Of a stretch of 64,000 nt of DNA, positions 44,655 to 57,400 are shown in pieces (the stretch's first letter is position 1; every line of letters starts with the position of its first letter). The notes beneath the pieces are model-generated. The model had not been told where the DNA came from and did no database searches. It worked only from the letters and a program-made list of their open reading frames with translations. Origin of the DNA: Skeletonema tropicum. Taxonomy: Eukaryota > Bacillariophyta > Thalassiosirophyceae > Thalassiosirales > Thalassiosiraceae. The DNA lies in NCBI GenBank assembly GCA_037178625.1, contig CM074131.1, forward strand, positions 2,976,001-3,040,000, given 5' to 3'. The translations under genes were made by a program, and so were the position numbers.

Positions 44655-45280
44655 GAAAGTGGAATTGGTAAGACTTCACCTCCTGGTCCTGGTCACTTAC
44701 AGGTGGACACCCCACAGACACTTTGCTATGGTTGAGCCTAGTTAAAAGAGATGATGACATGATCTTTTCAAAGTCAATGTGTGATTAGTGTGGGGGGTAG
44801 GTTTCGAGGTAGTTTCGAGTAGTTGTTCCATGATCGGATGAAAGAAGAAATGAATCCGTGAATGAATGATGACATAAAAGGTACTTACTGTTGACTCCCT
44901 CGAACTTTACCCAAATAAGTATGTTGTAGAGAGGGCCTCAATATAATTTTGTACCCCTCCTTCAATACTCTAGAAGCAGCAATCTGACACTTTCGAATTG
45001 TACCCCTCTCTATCCCAGCCTAGCCAAAATTCTTATCCTCTCTAGGGGTGCATCCTCTGCAATGTCGTACATACTTTGATCTTTGAGTGACTCGCACTTC
45101 GCCCTACTTCGCCACTACTTACCGCCCACAACCCCCATACGCTACAGTGTGATGGTTTGACGTCATGAAGCATTACAGAGCAGTTATGAGCACTATTATC
45201 CATTGCACAATCCCATTGCCATAAATCGTTGTAGCCATTCTTTAAATATCCAGGCGAAGCATCTTCAGATTTTGACCATC
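44655..45280. other. intergenic region
   Basis: About 620 bp between the BTB remnant and the next gene; contains two short GTACCCCTC-type repeats near 44952 and 45000. No gene seen. Confidence 0.4.
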
Positions 45281-46372
45281 ATGCTTCGTGGTATTCTCCG
45301 CAATGTGCAGTACCTTTTTCTGTTTTTCAGCGTGCTACTAGTCTTCCTCGCACTGCAAAAATTGCAATACCTTCCTCAAATTATCGAAGGTGCAGTAACG
45401 GCACCACCAGCAGATGCAGACTTTGACAAACCTGACTATGAACTCAAGTCATCAATTTACTATCGAGGAGATGAAATGAGGGAAATTGGCTGGAGGTCGT
45501 TTCGCGTAGGTGTGTTCAAGTTCATCTTGCCGTCGTTTTCATCGTCGTCATCATCCTCAAAGAGTGAGAATAAGGAGTACTATTTGACTGTACCCCCTCC
45601 AAATGATAGACCCAAGTCAGTGGCATACATTGTTGACTTGTCCACACGCCAATCTGCTGTTGACATTCGTACGATAGCAACAGCTAGAAGATTAGTCAAG
45701 TCTATCCAACGTATGCATTCAGGTTCCAAGTATGATTACAAACTATATTGCACAATCGTCAATTCTACAGCACTATTGTCATCACCGGCAAGTAGTGATG
45801 TTAACAATGATGATACGACGAAGAGCCTATCCAAACTAGGATTTGAAGTTATAGATTCAACAGTATACAGTGACAGGGATATCAATTCGACCAGAGATGA
45901 TGCAAACCCAAATAACAAACTTGAAGGAAGCATTCATAATAATAAGATGTACAAGATATGGAAAAGACACAGTGTCATCATCAGCCTCTCTGGCATTGAA
46001 CTGCACTCCTCTTGGAGTTTGGATGGTTTATTTGACATTCTTTTGTCCAAGAAGAACATTCGGTTCCCTGGAGTCGATTCATTTTTGTTACAGCCTCATC
46101 AATCATATGCAAGAGGAAGAGAGGAGATTCTCATTTTTAATGGGAGCTCTCATCGAGCATTTGAAACGTGTCGTAAGTTTCTGTCTTGCATTACTGCTGA
46201 TAGAACCGTGTTGAATGATATAGACAAGGAGACAGAAGAATCTACGGAAGCCAATGTTACCCGTCGGTGCATTGATAAAATTCACAGCAATCGCGGACTT
46301 GCAATATGCACGTATCATCAGGATTTTATTGATTGTTCAGAGAGTATGTCGAAAAAGAAGGATACAACATGA
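45281..46372 (+). CDS. type II membrane protein, possibly glycosyltransferase-like
   Basis: 363 residues; the frame extends to a TTG at 45203, first ATG 45281. A signal anchor (YLFLFFSVLLVFLALQKL) lies at residues 9-30 after a short basic end, so the rest is probably in the Golgi lumen. The segment SVAYIVDLSTRQSAVDI, TARRLVKSIQRMHS, KLYCTIVNS and LGFEVIDSTVYS loosely resembles the first half of GT8-type nucleotide-sugar transferases (salary of strand-helix-strand, then a LGFxVxD step), but no DxD is evident at the expected spot. WSLDGLFDILL and PGVDSFLLQPHQSY follow. I regard function as unknown. Confidence 0.65.
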   Translation: MLRGILRNVQYLFLFFSVLLVFLALQKLQYLPQIIEGAVTAPPADADFDKPDYELKSSIYYRGDEMREIGWRSFRVGVFKFILPSFSSSSSSSKSENKEYYLTVPPPNDRPKSVAYIVDLSTRQSAVDIRTIATARRLVKSIQRMHSGSKYDYKLYCTIVNSTALLSSPASSDVNNDDTTKSLSKLGFEVIDSTVYSDRDINSTRDDANPNNKLEGSIHNNKMYKIWKRHSVIISLSGIELHSSWSLDGLFDILLSKKNIRFPGVDSFLLQPHQSYARGREEILIFNGSSHRAFETCRKFLSCITADRTVLNDIDKETEESTEANVTRRCIDKIHSNRGLAICTYHQDFIDCSESMSKKKDTT

Positions 46373-46494
46373 GCTTGTCTGAAGCCTATCATGGTCTTGA
46401 AGGTTTCGTTAAGGAATTGTACACTATTTAATCATGTATTCTAATTGTTGAATTGTTTCTATAGTAATCTCTTGCCCGTGCCTTAAAATTTACT

Positions 46495-48423
46495 TTAATT
46501 ACATTTGAAGAAGTCACCAAACACATCTTCTTTTGTGAACAGCGCTGCTGGCTCGACAAAGGTGAGTGATACACGAGCCTTCTTCTTGTTAGCCTTAGCA
46601 TCGCTCAATCGTTTCTTCTCTTGCTCAAACAAAGATTTGTAAGTATGCGCCATAAAATCTTCCATGTCATACATTGGAGTAGTCTTGTCATCTTCAGTAC
46701 CCACTGCTTTTGCAACTGTTGATATAGCATGGTGGTAATGCTTTTCAAGTGCAGTGAGCTCCCAGAGAGACGACTCAAGTGCCCGAGTTTGTGTCAGATC
46801 ATCAACTTCTTCCACAAACACGTCTTCGATTAATCCGACATCTTCTCTCTTTCCTTCCCTGTGGATAAGGCATGCGCATTCGCCATGCTTACGTAGCAAA
46901 TTACTCACAAGTGCCAACGCAAATAAACCTCCACTAGGAGGTCCACTCAATGCCAATCGGCACAGCTTCTTGCAATAGGATGCAACAACATAGGCTGGAA
47001 GCATGGAGTTGGCCATCAATGACTTCGAAAGAAGCTGCAGAAATCGCGCACGCTGTTTGGTGTAAAGGATACGAGGATGTAATAGCTGATACAGCGATGA
47101 GTAAAACTCAGGATATTCTAGTTGATGGTCTAGCATCAGAATGAACAGACCATCAAGTGCCAGAATAGAAATGAGACTGCTACTGTTGCTGCCCTTTGCT
47201 CCAGTAGCTTTGTTGGTTCCAGCTTGGAAAGAGCGGGTAAAATATTCTGCAAACCTCAGTGGAGAAGGACAAATCCCAAGCACATAACTCGATAGATGTT
47301 GCAACACATGCTTTTGTGTACGTGTCGGGATATCAGGAAGGCGGAGCGTAGATAGCCAGGCCTGTTGCAGTGCGAAGCGGTGCTTATATGATTGTTGCCA
47401 AGTGATCAATTTGGTCTTTTTTGAACGTTTGTTGGTGCTCTTGCCTTTGGAGGGAGCAGAACGTTTTCGTCCTACGCCTTCGGTCTCTTCGACTGACTCA
47501 TCACTGTCGCTATCAGATTCTGTATCATCCGCTTCACTGTCGTCGTCGTCATCTCTTTCATCATCGTCATCATCTTCATGCTCAGTATCATTATCCATCA
47601 ATTGGGGAGGCTCAAACAAATATCTAGCATCAGCTTGGTTCAAGTCACTGGCAGTGCGTGCTACATAATCCATCATGACTAGTAATCTGCACATATTTTC
47701 AGCCACAATACCCATACCCTTGTGGTCAATCTCTGTATCTTCTTCGCTTTCATCTTCATCCTTTCCTTTTGACTTTTTCGTGTCTACGTCCATACTTGCT
47801 CGCAAATCCATTGCAATCTTATTAATTCCTTTCATCACGAAATATTGAGCATCTCGGTATTGCCGCAGGAATTCGGATTCAAAGAGTGCCAGCATAGATT
47901 CTTCGCTGACAAGAGAGTCCACGTTGCTTTCTTCTCCACTTTTGTTCATTTCAAAGTATTGCTTTGACTTCACCAAGGCTGAAAGGAGTTTGTTCAATAA
48001 TTGCTCAGAGAGCATGTACTGTTTCTTATCCACAGAATCACCATTACTCTGTAAATTGATCGGAACAGGAGTTGTTGCAATCACTCCACAAAATGTCCTA
48101 ATAGATGAAGATTTCCCTGCAATGATCCCATCAACTAAATGGTTAATAAACACATCATGTTGATTTAGCAACCATTGATTCCACTTTGTGCTTGCAGATT
48201 GGTCGTTATTGCTCCTATCAGTAATGTCAAGCTCCTTTCTATCAACTAGACGAGCGAATATTCTGCGCAGTTTATCCAAGCGTAGAGCATCGTCACGTTC
48301 AGATGCACTGTTGTAATTTCCACGCTGGCGTTGTTTTGAGCTCTTGCGCAATTGCTGTAGAAGCACTTTGATCTCTTGGGCGGTTTGTGCAGCCGATGGC
48401 TCCGATGAGTCTGGTGCCGTCAT
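46495..48423 (-). CDS. NOC4: nucleolar complex protein 4 homologue (CBF/Mak21 domain)
   Basis: 642 residues from ATG 48423 (the frame extends to a GTG at 48456). The C-terminal part matches the CBF/NOC domain: LALDGLFILMLDHQLEYPEF, YSSLYQLLHPRILY, RARFLQLLSKSLMANSMLPA, then YCKKLCRLALSGPPSGGLFAL and LLRKHGECACLIHR. This is the Noc4/NOC4L arrangement; in yeast Noc4 works with Nop14 in the nucleolus on 40S subunit maturation and export. Residues 300-350 form a highly acidic stretch followed by basic nuclear-signal-like KGKSTNKRSKKTK. Single exon. Confidence 0.88.
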   Translation of the reverse strand: MTAPDSSEPSAAQTAQEIKVLLQQLRKSSKQRQRGNYNSASERDDALRLDKLRRIFARLVDRKELDITDRSNNDQSASTKWNQWLLNQHDVFINHLVDGIIAGKSSSIRTFCGVIATTPVPINLQSNGDSVDKKQYMLSEQLLNKLLSALVKSKQYFEMNKSGEESNVDSLVSEESMLALFESEFLRQYRDAQYFVMKGINKIAMDLRASMDVDTKKSKGKDEDESEEDTEIDHKGMGIVAENMCRLLVMMDYVARTASDLNQADARYLFEPPQLMDNDTEHEDDDDDERDDDDDSEADDTESDSDSDESVEETEGVGRKRSAPSKGKSTNKRSKKTKLITWQQSYKHRFALQQAWLSTLRLPDIPTRTQKHVLQHLSSYVLGICPSPLRFAEYFTRSFQAGTNKATGAKGSNSSSLISILALDGLFILMLDHQLEYPEFYSSLYQLLHPRILYTKQRARFLQLLSKSLMANSMLPAYVVASYCKKLCRLALSGPPSGGLFALALVSNLLRKHGECACLIHREGKREDVGLIEDVFVEEVDDLTQTRALESSLWELTALEKHYHHAISTVAKAVGTEDDKTTPMYDMEDFMAHTYKSLFEQEKKRLSDAKANKKKARVSLTFVEPAALFTKEDVFGDFFKCN

Positions 48424-49387
48424 GTCAAGTTGGATTGTCTTTCGATGTGTGTTCACCGACCAGCCTTCCTCTCAATCTTTTGTTCTAATTGCTCTTCCTA
48501 TACCGTAGCAAGAAGGCATCATGTTCTTTGACGTGAAATACCTGCTTCGATGGGTGGAGGGAGAAAGAGATGGTCGTCGGTGGCGGACAGTCGAGATAAG
48601 CGAGGCCCCCAAATAAGTACTACGTGAAAAGGAGGCCAAAATCACAAACAGCGATATTCGTACCAAACCAATGGTACAACCTTTTTGGCGATGATCATAC
48701 GAGTGAGTCCGTCCTATGAAGGAACCACTCAAATATTTACTTTTCTCGCAGAGATACGCCCATTTAGATTTTGCTAGTAATTCTCTCTAACAATTTTGTC
48801 CACTAGTTAGACGATTTTACTAGCAAATGTAGATGCCAATTTTGTCGAGCACATCTGAGATATGGAACCCAAACGTTCATTGCTCATCTCCTGAGATATA
48901 GAATAATACGACTCTATCACTTGTTCCGCCATAAAAGCACTTGTGGCAGATTTGAGATTTTGGCCAAAGCCAGCAGGCTCTGCGGTCGACATGGTCAAAA
49001 AATGTGCTCGAAACACCAAATTTCACGTCTGTCGGATTTCTATCGCTTAGTGTCTCCAATAAGCTCTTTTCGAGTTTCGAGATTCGAGAGCACACAAATG
49101 TCCGGTTAGTTGGATAGACCATGTCCCTCTCTCTAGTAGGTATGCTCTAGAGAGGGACTAAATCTAAAGTAGATTATTTTACTTATCCTGCGTAGGTATC
49201 CCGTATCCTGCCTCGGCCACTCTCCGCCACTCTCGGCCGGCCAGCTGCCGACTGGAGCCTTTTTGCGCCTATTCAGACTCTTTTGCTAGGATATTATTAA
49301 CAGGGCGACGACTACAAGAACAAATATTGATCCAGTAATCTTGAGCATTGATTTGCTTTAGTGTGAGCAAGGAAATATGTATATAGT
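48424..49387. other. intergenic region with short inverted repeats
   Basis: Two hairpin-capable repeats are visible: TTGCTAGTAA / TTACTAGCAA at about 48768-48831, and GTCCCTCTCT / AGAGAGGGAC at about 49130-49160. They may be remains of small TIR elements. No gene. Confidence 0.4.
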
Positions 49388-49429
49388 TTGATATTGATAG
49401 GAAGAGTAAGAGGCGAAGGAGGAAGGAAT

Positions 49430-49612
49430 GGAAAGCGAAACTCCACAAAATGTAACGGTGAAAGTAGTGAGAAACCTCAATCTACTTTTACTCTCGCTGC
49501 GGCGGTAGCCGCAGGAACAGCTAAGGCGCAGACAGAGACGAAAAAAGCTCCTCCCAAGAAGACCAATTCCAATTCATTTGCAGCTTTCATGGATGATTCA
49601 GATGAGGATTAG
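49430..49612 (+). CDS. possible last exon of a small acidic protein
   Basis: The frame ending at 49612 reads STFTLAAAVAAGTAKAQTET, KKAPPKKTNSNSFAAF and MDDSDED-stop, which looks like real, non-random coding sequence. It has no ATG in frame near its start. An ATG one frame over at 49428 begins MESETPQNVTVKV, so a one-base break or a small unseen intron may link them. No family recognised; a spliced origin with an upstream exon is equally possible. Confidence 0.3.
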   Translation, partial: GKRNSTKCNGESSEKPQSTFTLAAAVAAGTAKAQTETKKAPPKKTNSNSFAAFMDDSDED

Positions 49613-49881
49613 ATTTTTCGTATGAACAAAACGTGTCTAGTTATGCATCAGGGGTTACATGAAGACTTCGATAGATAAGTATTTTGCATGACGGAGGATA
49701 AAACGAAGTAGAAGATTTATTTTTATTACCTATCACTCAACATGCCTTGCTATTTCAACTTGCAGCATGTATTTACCAAGGAAAAGGGAAAACGAACTAA
49801 GTTATTCTTGACAGTTCCGTTCTCCTTTCTTACAACAACTATTGCCAGGTCATGGATGCTGATGCACCTGGGCCTCACCAC

Positions 49882-52496
49882 TTAGTTAAGGACGAGGAGA
49901 AACAAATAAAGCACAGTTGCGGAGATTGCAGCTGCGTAAACGGACACATGAGATGCACTTGACGATTTTTTCGCTGACGTGATCACAGGAACCGGTTCGT
50001 CATCCTGAGTGTGAGACGCCTTGGCCAAATCAAGATTATTTCCGATGCAGTCGTTGCAGTTGAACATGAAATTGGGGTCAACATCCAACTTGATTGCCTC
50101 GAGACGTTTGAGCAGTTCTGTTCCATAGACCGCTTCCTGAGAAGAGATGCACTTTTCCTTGCGCTCCTCAAGTGTCCATTCCCAAGGACAAACCTTCGTC
50201 CAATCTTCCTTGAGGGGCCCTGTGAGCAAATGCCCAGCATGGTTCGCATTGAAAACAGCAGGGAAGTTGGTCTTGTCGGAAATGTCATACATCTTCGGAA
50301 ATGTATTGCTCCAAAAGTTGGCTTCGTCGGCCTCCGCAAAGAAGGCAGTTGCCATTACAGCAGCATCGCGCTGAGACTGGGAGACTGAATTGGCTTGATC
50401 GGAAAGGCTGGCAGTAGCAACTCCATGGGAATAGTATCGGGTGCTCTTAAACTCACTGAGGTAAAAGTCCAAATTCTCTTCGCTTTCATCGATAAAGGCT
50501 TGTGGGACCAATACAAAAGCATACGGAGACATGGAATTAATTGCAGGAACAGGGGCATCTCGAGCTACGCCAGGAAAACGGTCACCAATGTCGGGTACGG
50601 ATATATTCAGCAAATGCTCTGCATAGCTCTTGGCATTAGGAGTGCTCCTGGCAAGACATGATGAAGCATTTGAGGGCAAGTTGTTCATCTCTAGGAACCT
50701 TGTCCAAGCTCCCATGACGTCTTCTTCACCGTAACAATTGAACAAACTGCCGCCCTCCTCCACCCCTTGACTTCCACAAGCGAGGCTGCTCTCCTTCGTC
50801 ACATTCAATAGCGATGACGTCATGTAGTACTTTGCCGCAAACTCGTCTGCAGATTTTTTGGTAAGGTTAGAGCACACCTCCGCTTCGAATGAAAACTCGA
50901 AAATTTTGTAGGGGAGATAAGGGTGAAGCTGAAAAGACGCAGATGTCACCACACCCCACGTTCCTCCTCCACCACCTCTGACGGCAAACCAGAGATCCCC
51001 GAAATCAATTTCAAAGTCTTCGGGGCAGGTTTCCCAGTTCCATTTCTCCTCATCTTCTTCATCAGGGTTGCTTCGGCACACTCCTGATACAACTGTGGTG
51101 CGAGGGACCACGAATCCATCTGCACTTGCGTCCTCCCACTCCGTAGGGCCAAATTTGACATGATAACCATTTGGTAGGACCATCTCCAGTTGCAGCACCT
51201 GATCTACGCCCATACCTGATCGATCATTGAAGTAGGAAAGATACAATATTATAGGATGATTCAAAATGAATTAGGAATATACATGCATGATGTGTAAGAT
51301 ACGTTGAGGGAACAGGAATTAGGAAGCAAGCGAAAGCGAAACATAGTCACACGCACCATAAATTCGACCTCCTGCTGTACCTGCGTGACCACCTTGCCAA
51401 TGCCACCCCACTATATATTAAAACATTAAAACAAAAAAGACGAGAAGTTAGAAAGAAGGTGCTAAATGACCTCAACATCTATGCCTCTGCGAAGAGTAAG
51501 ATAAAACTCACTAGGAGAAACAGTTCCAGCTGCACCACCTACTAAGTGATACTTGTACTCATCCAATGCTTGATTAGCAGCATATGCTTTATTAGCTTTG
51601 TTCACGGCGCGGTATACCTTGTCTTCATAGTTACAGACATGTAACAAGGTATAGAGGAGTAGGCTGATGAGAACTCTTTTCAGGAAGATTCATATGAAAT
51701 AAAGTAATCTAATCAAACACTTACCAAAGTTTTCGCCTCCACCGACACGAATTAGACTGGACTTGCCCCTTGCTAACGCCAGAAGACATGCCTGATTACT
51801 AAAATCATCAGCTACGGTTGTATTCAAAAGTGCTGCATCACAGTCCGTGATTCCGTCTCCGTTCGGATAAGCGTATTGGGTGTATCGATTCATATTCATG
51901 AGGAGAGTGTTCTTCTTCGTCGATGAACGTGAAAAACTGTTGCCAGCGTTCTTGACACTGAGTTCGATACCATGCTCCTTTGCGAGTTTGACAGTCTTGA
52001 CAATATCTGAGGCAAGTTTGGGAAACAAGACCTTGGAAGGGAGATCAAGACTCGGATTGGTCTCATTAGAAATAAAGGCTGCCATGTTATCATTTGGAGC
52101 TGAAAGGTACGGGGGCGCCTCTTGCCACAAATGATCAAGGGTTTCATTCATATGGCTGTTCTCGCTTGGACGTGGCCAACTGTTTTCCCAACCCCAGTAA
52201 TAGGCATTCAAGCACAACCCTGACGTCTGATTAATCAAGGCATGCATTGTTGGACGAGCCTCAGAAAACTCAGGGAGGCATTCCTCTGTGTAGTTCTGCA
52301 AGGAGACTTCGATGAGAGATGCCGATGAACTGAGGCTTGAAGCGAAGGCGTCCCAATCGAGGTCACTGCGCCATCCAGATCCAGCATCGGGAGTTGGATC
52401 AGATGCGGCGGCGACAAGGAATGGAGACGGGATGCTTGCACATCCAAGGAAAGTGAGTAGGAAGAGACGTTTCGCGGCGCGGGAAAAGGAAGGCAT
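49882..52496 (-). CDS. secreted BBE-like FAD-linked oxidoreductase
   Basis: Four exons: 51725-52496, 51512-51622, 51357-51410 and 49882-51215, all with GT-AG introns that keep frame; 756 residues. A signal peptide (LFLLTFLGCASIPSPFLVAAA) leads. The FAD-binding PCMH domain contains VLFPKLASDIVKTVKLAKEH, NAGNSFSRSS, then VSPMGWHWQGGHAGTAGGRI around the exon 2-4 joins. Exon 4 carries LWFAVRGGGGGTWGVVTSAS and a berberine-bridge-type C-terminal domain, in which YxN would bind FAD/substrate. The last 22 residues are hydrophobic (SVYAAAISATVLYLFLLVL), a GPI signal or C-terminal anchor. Family members oxidise sugars, alkaloids or alcohols with oxygen; the substrate is unknown. Usual BBE length is about 500-550, so the N-terminal 150 residues are extra. 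Confidence 0.87.
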
Positions 52497-52700
52497 CTTG
52501 GAGAGGTAGAAGAGATTGATGTTGTTGATTTTGATTCTGGTGAATTATGAGAGAGATGTCATTGCCTCGTTGCATGCTCTCTACCAAGAGTTCGAGCGAG
52601 AAAACAAGGAGAGGCCCAAAGCGAATCAAAAAAGTATCTTTCTTGCGGATAAACTATTTATACATACGAAGGAGCCAGTACTAAATTCCCTTGGCTTGAA

Positions 52701-52802
52701 GATTCGGAGAACTCATCTCAACTATTTAGCCAAATGAAGGAGTTTACCACAATGAAAGATACCTTTTTCACAGAATCTCTCTACAGCGGTATCAAAATAT
52801 GT
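52701..52802 (+). repeat. about 105-bp direct repeat R, copy 1
   Basis: GATTCGGAGAACTCATC... through TCTCTACAGCGGTATCAAAA; matches copy 2 at 54389-54494 with few changes. It ends right at the 1.5-kb TIR element. Confidence 0.8.
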
Positions 52803-52805
52803 ATG

Positions 52806-54303
52806 CTAGTCGGCGCGCCATTCGTCGCAAAGGCGCCATTCGTCGCAAATCCAAAATCACCTTTGCGACGCAAAAAAGCGCTGTGCACCATGAGGCCTCC
52901 CACCCTACTCCCCTCATTACACAACTAAATGTCGACATTCCAAAGTAATGATGTAGTTACTAGACCATTTTTTGACGCTGAATTCAATGGTTCTATCGGC
53001 GGCTCGCCATATTCAGCGCGAAGAGACGTTTGACCACCACAATAGCGGTGGTGATTTTCACCCCCTCCGCCGCAGAGCACATGTAGCCAGTAGCACAAAG
53101 GCGTCGTTGCGGTCCATTAAACAGCAAAAAAGTTTGTTGCGGCGACCAATATTATATATATGGGTGGAATATGCGCTAATTAACCGGGTGTGGGTCTCAT
53201 GCAACGCCTATCCAACATATCAAATCTATGGAGTCGATTAAGAAAGATTTCCACAATTTATCTCCATCAATAGTGGTATATATCTGACACAAAACATGTT
53301 GAAACCACACCATGGATCATAGAGGTCTTGTCTACTATATGATAATCAAAGTTGATAAGCTGGGCTGCTTCATATTACCACAGTGACTACTGCAACTCTC
53401 TGTTTCCTGGAATACTACTGATAGTGGGTTATGAGTTATGAGAAGCCCACCAGCAGTCGCCAACACGAGTGTTGTGGCATGATATTGACGTCTCTTCCAT
53501 GTACAATTGGGAACCTTTCGCCTCATTAAATCAACAGCCATCTATTGTGCGCCTTATGCTGTGGTTGGGAACAAACGTTATAACTGTTATCAGTGGCTTT
53601 CCTACAAAGTCTCATGAAATGAGAGGCCGAATGATCGACATAAAAATCCATAATGGCGTAGATGTTGCGTGTAAATAATAAATCCGAGTAAACTGAACAA
53701 GTATCATAGCATATAGAAGGAGTTATTAATAATATACTACTATTATGTTGTCTAAGTTACATAAACATGAGCATCTTATGACATGCTCGGTATGTGCAGA
53801 CATTCATGTGTGTGTGCGTCACCCGCAATTATCATCAAAACTACTTTGAATTGGACGCGGCAGCTTACATAATTGGAATCAGCGTGAAAAATTGGGTTAC
53901 GGATTGTCTTCTTAGTGTTGATGGAGGGTGTATGGGATAGATAATGCTATGGTTTGCCTTCGGATTTGTCATGTCAGATGCACTTTTTCAAGATTTTTTA
54001 GTGTTTGTGCGTGATTACAGCAAATATCGCAGCAGTTCAACGGAGCACCAGCAACAAACGTTGAAGATGCATTCCAAACGATATTAGTAGAAAGTTATTA
54101 GTCTTTCAGCTTAAAGCATCGGCATATTATTGGCCAATATTGGCGTAGTAATGCCAGATTTTCTGCGTCGCAACAAGATTTGGCTGGTTGTTGGGGTGAA
54201 AAATACCTGTTTCTATCCAAAATGACGCTTTTTGTGTTCGATATCGGCTTTTCTATCCGTGCGACGCCGCATCGTCGCATGCGACGAATGACGCGCCGAC
54301 TAG
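52806..54303. mobile_element. 1.5-kb TIR element, no transposase seen
   Basis: Terminal inverted repeats of 24 bp with one mismatch: 52806 starts CTAGTCGGCGCG and 54303 reads the same inward. TATG flanks both sides (52802-52805, 54304-54307), a likely 4-bp target duplication. The left end has an extra GCGCCATTCGTCGC subrepeat. ORFs inside are 70 codons or less and lack transposase motifs, so it is non-autonomous. Family unassigned. Confidence 0.72.
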
Positions 54304-54388
54304 TATGGGGTATTTTAGGCCGGTCCAGGGCGGGGCCGGTCCCCACTGTTAGTTCTGTTCTGTGCTTGTCAACTTTTGCTGAAGATTA

Positions 54389-54494
54389 GATTCGGAGAAC
54401 TCATCCTAACTATTGTAGCAAAATGAAGGAGTTTACCACAATGAAAGATTTACCTTTTTCACAGAATCTCTCTACAGCGGTATCAAAAATATGT
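54389..54494 (+). repeat. direct repeat R, copy 2
   Basis: Same block as 52701-52802, same orientation, separated by the TIR element and a short GC-rich stretch. Confidence 0.8.
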
Positions 54495-57400
54495 TTGAAG
54501 TCATTGGAGGGTCATTGGATCGGATTTGTGCATGTCCTTGTCCTGGAACAGGCAGGTAGGATAGGATCACAGTTTCTAAGATTTGAATTCCTACGTAGGG
54601 GTTAGTCCAACGTACATACTACCCATAAACCCTACCTAATCCTGCCATTCTTGACACCAACCATGAAGCACTGCCGCCCCTATTGATGGCCGCAGCTACA
54701 CTTACGGCTCGAATATGACCAATATACGAGCTTCTATCGCTCACCAGTATTATTGGCTATATCAGGGAGGAGAATACCTGTCACGATAAATTTCTTCACT
54801 GAGAAATTGTTGTCGCAACCGACGAGAACCGACGCCAGACGCCATGATAATTGGCCATCTCCGCCCACCTCTGGTACGGCCCTTTTGGCAATGATACGCT
54901 GCAATATATGGTTCATCACTCAACAATTCTCGTATATAATGCAGTAATGACGTCTGAGATTATGTGAAACGTCTGGAACTACTGTCTCTATTGATATTTA
55001 ATCCAGAAACCCAGCTGTTAGATGTGTGGTATGTCACTTGATCAACACACAACAATAAACCATATTTACTGTCAATAACAACACCCCAAATATGAGTAAT
55101 ATGTAAATTTCATCATTGACGATGTTGGGGGTGTATGGAGCTTCAGGTTTGACGATATTGTGTGGTATATACCATATTTGTTACGTTTGTAAAGATGCAT
55201 TATTTCATAATTATGACACCTAATAATGTCGAAGTTAACCCAACAATTGACATGCCCATACTGCTACCGATGTATCTAATGATCATTAGGATGTATGGTA
55301 CGTGTTTTTGGCGATCATAGTGGCATAATATTATAGTTTATTGTCGATTGTTGTTTTTGTGTGTGATGGAATACATGTTCTGGTTGGCACTTTGTTTTGG
55401 GGAGACAATAGGACTCTTGTATCGGCTCCAAGCGTACCAAACGTCACTATATATTATATTTGATTGAGGGGGAGGGTTTGGGAGGCTTATACGAGTCTCT
55501 ACCGCTCCTGTTATAGCACATGTAGTTGCGACGGATCGGCTGGTGGCAGTCAAAAGGTGGTGTGGCTGGATTAATTATTTTCTCCGTGGGTGTGGCGATT
55601 TTGCCTAAGATTTGCGTCATAATTGGTTATGGTATGTTAGTTGATCGATTGGTGTGGGCGGAGTTGATCCAATGGCACCAATACTGACTCGCTTTGGATA
55701 TATGGCAGCGGCAGCCTGAGAAGATAATGTCAGCGAGAAAATATGAGGTTGACAAATTATTTATCTATTTGTTATCATTTGAGTAATCGCTTGCCCTTTT
55801 CGGGATTTTATATTGAAAATATATCTTCCAGGAGGATCGCAAAAAAAGGGCAAGCGTTCACCCAAAGGCGGCTTTGTATATTAGGACGCCATGAGCATAC
55901 CATCGTGCTCATGCACATCATCTTTGTGGAGTTGTGCGATGTTAGTGTGGTGATGAAAAAATGTTTGGCGAGAGTTAGCGTTTACGGTACCGTTATGTGG
56001 ATGCCAGTACGCTGCTTAAAAATACACAACTTTATCCTTTAGTTAGAGTTATCTATTGTCATATTGAATTCCAACGTAATTTTACTTTTCCACTAACTCA
56101 GTATGGTCTTAGAAACTGTGGGATGATTATTAGTTTCTGTTCTGTGCTTGTCAATATCGACAGGTCTGCAGAGACAAAGACAAAGGATGTGACTTCAGCT
56201 TGAGCTTTAGGCTTCAGCGAAGTTGGCGTCTTTGTCTTTGTGTCTGTGGTCAAAAAAGAATGACTACATATTATCCTTGTGCTCCCAGCTTGATTTAAAG
56301 CAAAGGAAAGAGCAATTGTCTGTTGAGATATTGTGCAAGACGCGTCAGCTTAGTCCTTGAACTGCTGCTGCTGTGTCCAGAGGTCCGGCGAGTCAGGGTG
56401 ATTTAGCAGTAGCAGCTTGGCTGTAAAGCCTGGTGTTTGCACGTTGGGATGTTGAAGCACTCTTGGAAAGTTGTCATCGATGCAGGAGAATGATAGTTTT
56501 TGAGTGAATATCGTTCTATCTTAGTCTTAGTCTTAGGAGAGACACAACGATTACTGGAATAAGTGGTGTATATGTCAAGGCAACGTTGCAGATTTGAGGG
56601 GAGATTGGCTTATCTGCGTTGAAGACGTAGATCTTAGACTGATCTACAACATGTTGCTTGCGTTAGAATGACTTCGTACGTAGCAAAGTTCCAGCATTCA
56701 ACGGGGTACGGTTGGATTACGAATATGTATGAGTGCGACATTTGACTGGGTACTGGATTACGAATGTAAGCTCAACTAGCTCAACATTCGACGGGGACAT
56801 TGGATAAGAATGTAAGTGCAACATCCAACGGAGACATTGGCTTGCAAGTAGACTTGATAGCATCAACGAATGATGGCTTGATTATAGCTAGCTTGCGAGG
56901 TGCTTGCGAAGTTGCAGTGTTAGAGTAGCAGTGCAGGCTCAGCTTGCGACTAAAGCTAAAGGTCTTTGCATGTTGATGGAGAACTGTGACTGTGATCCTA
57001 GTGGATTACATTTGATTCCGAGAATTGCGGAATCGTTTCGTGGACTTCTTGTGGACTACGAGGCGTGGCGATTGAGAATAGTGGACATGATTGGTTTGCG
57101 GACATACTTATAACGTCAAGACGATGTAGTCAGTGTATCAACCAAGCCCAAGGGGACTAGTAAATTCACGCCTGAAAAGTGATAGCTATTTGGTCTTGTT
57201 TGGTCCGTGTGTGCGAAAGAATCGTGCAGTGACGAAGGTCCTTTCAATTCACTTTTACATCCACACGTACAGAGTCTTTGCATGACAATGAAGCTCACAC
57301 TTTGGGAGTTCTTTGAGAAATAAGCTTTGTGTACGATGATAATGTTGTTGCAATAGCATGTGAACCTAAGAGAAAGACGGCCTCTAACTCTAACTGTAGA

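Noticed and set aside
49983..50661. Several 67-125-codon ORFs opposite the BBE-like oxidase exon 4
   Set aside because: Antisense or frame shadows of a well-supported exon.
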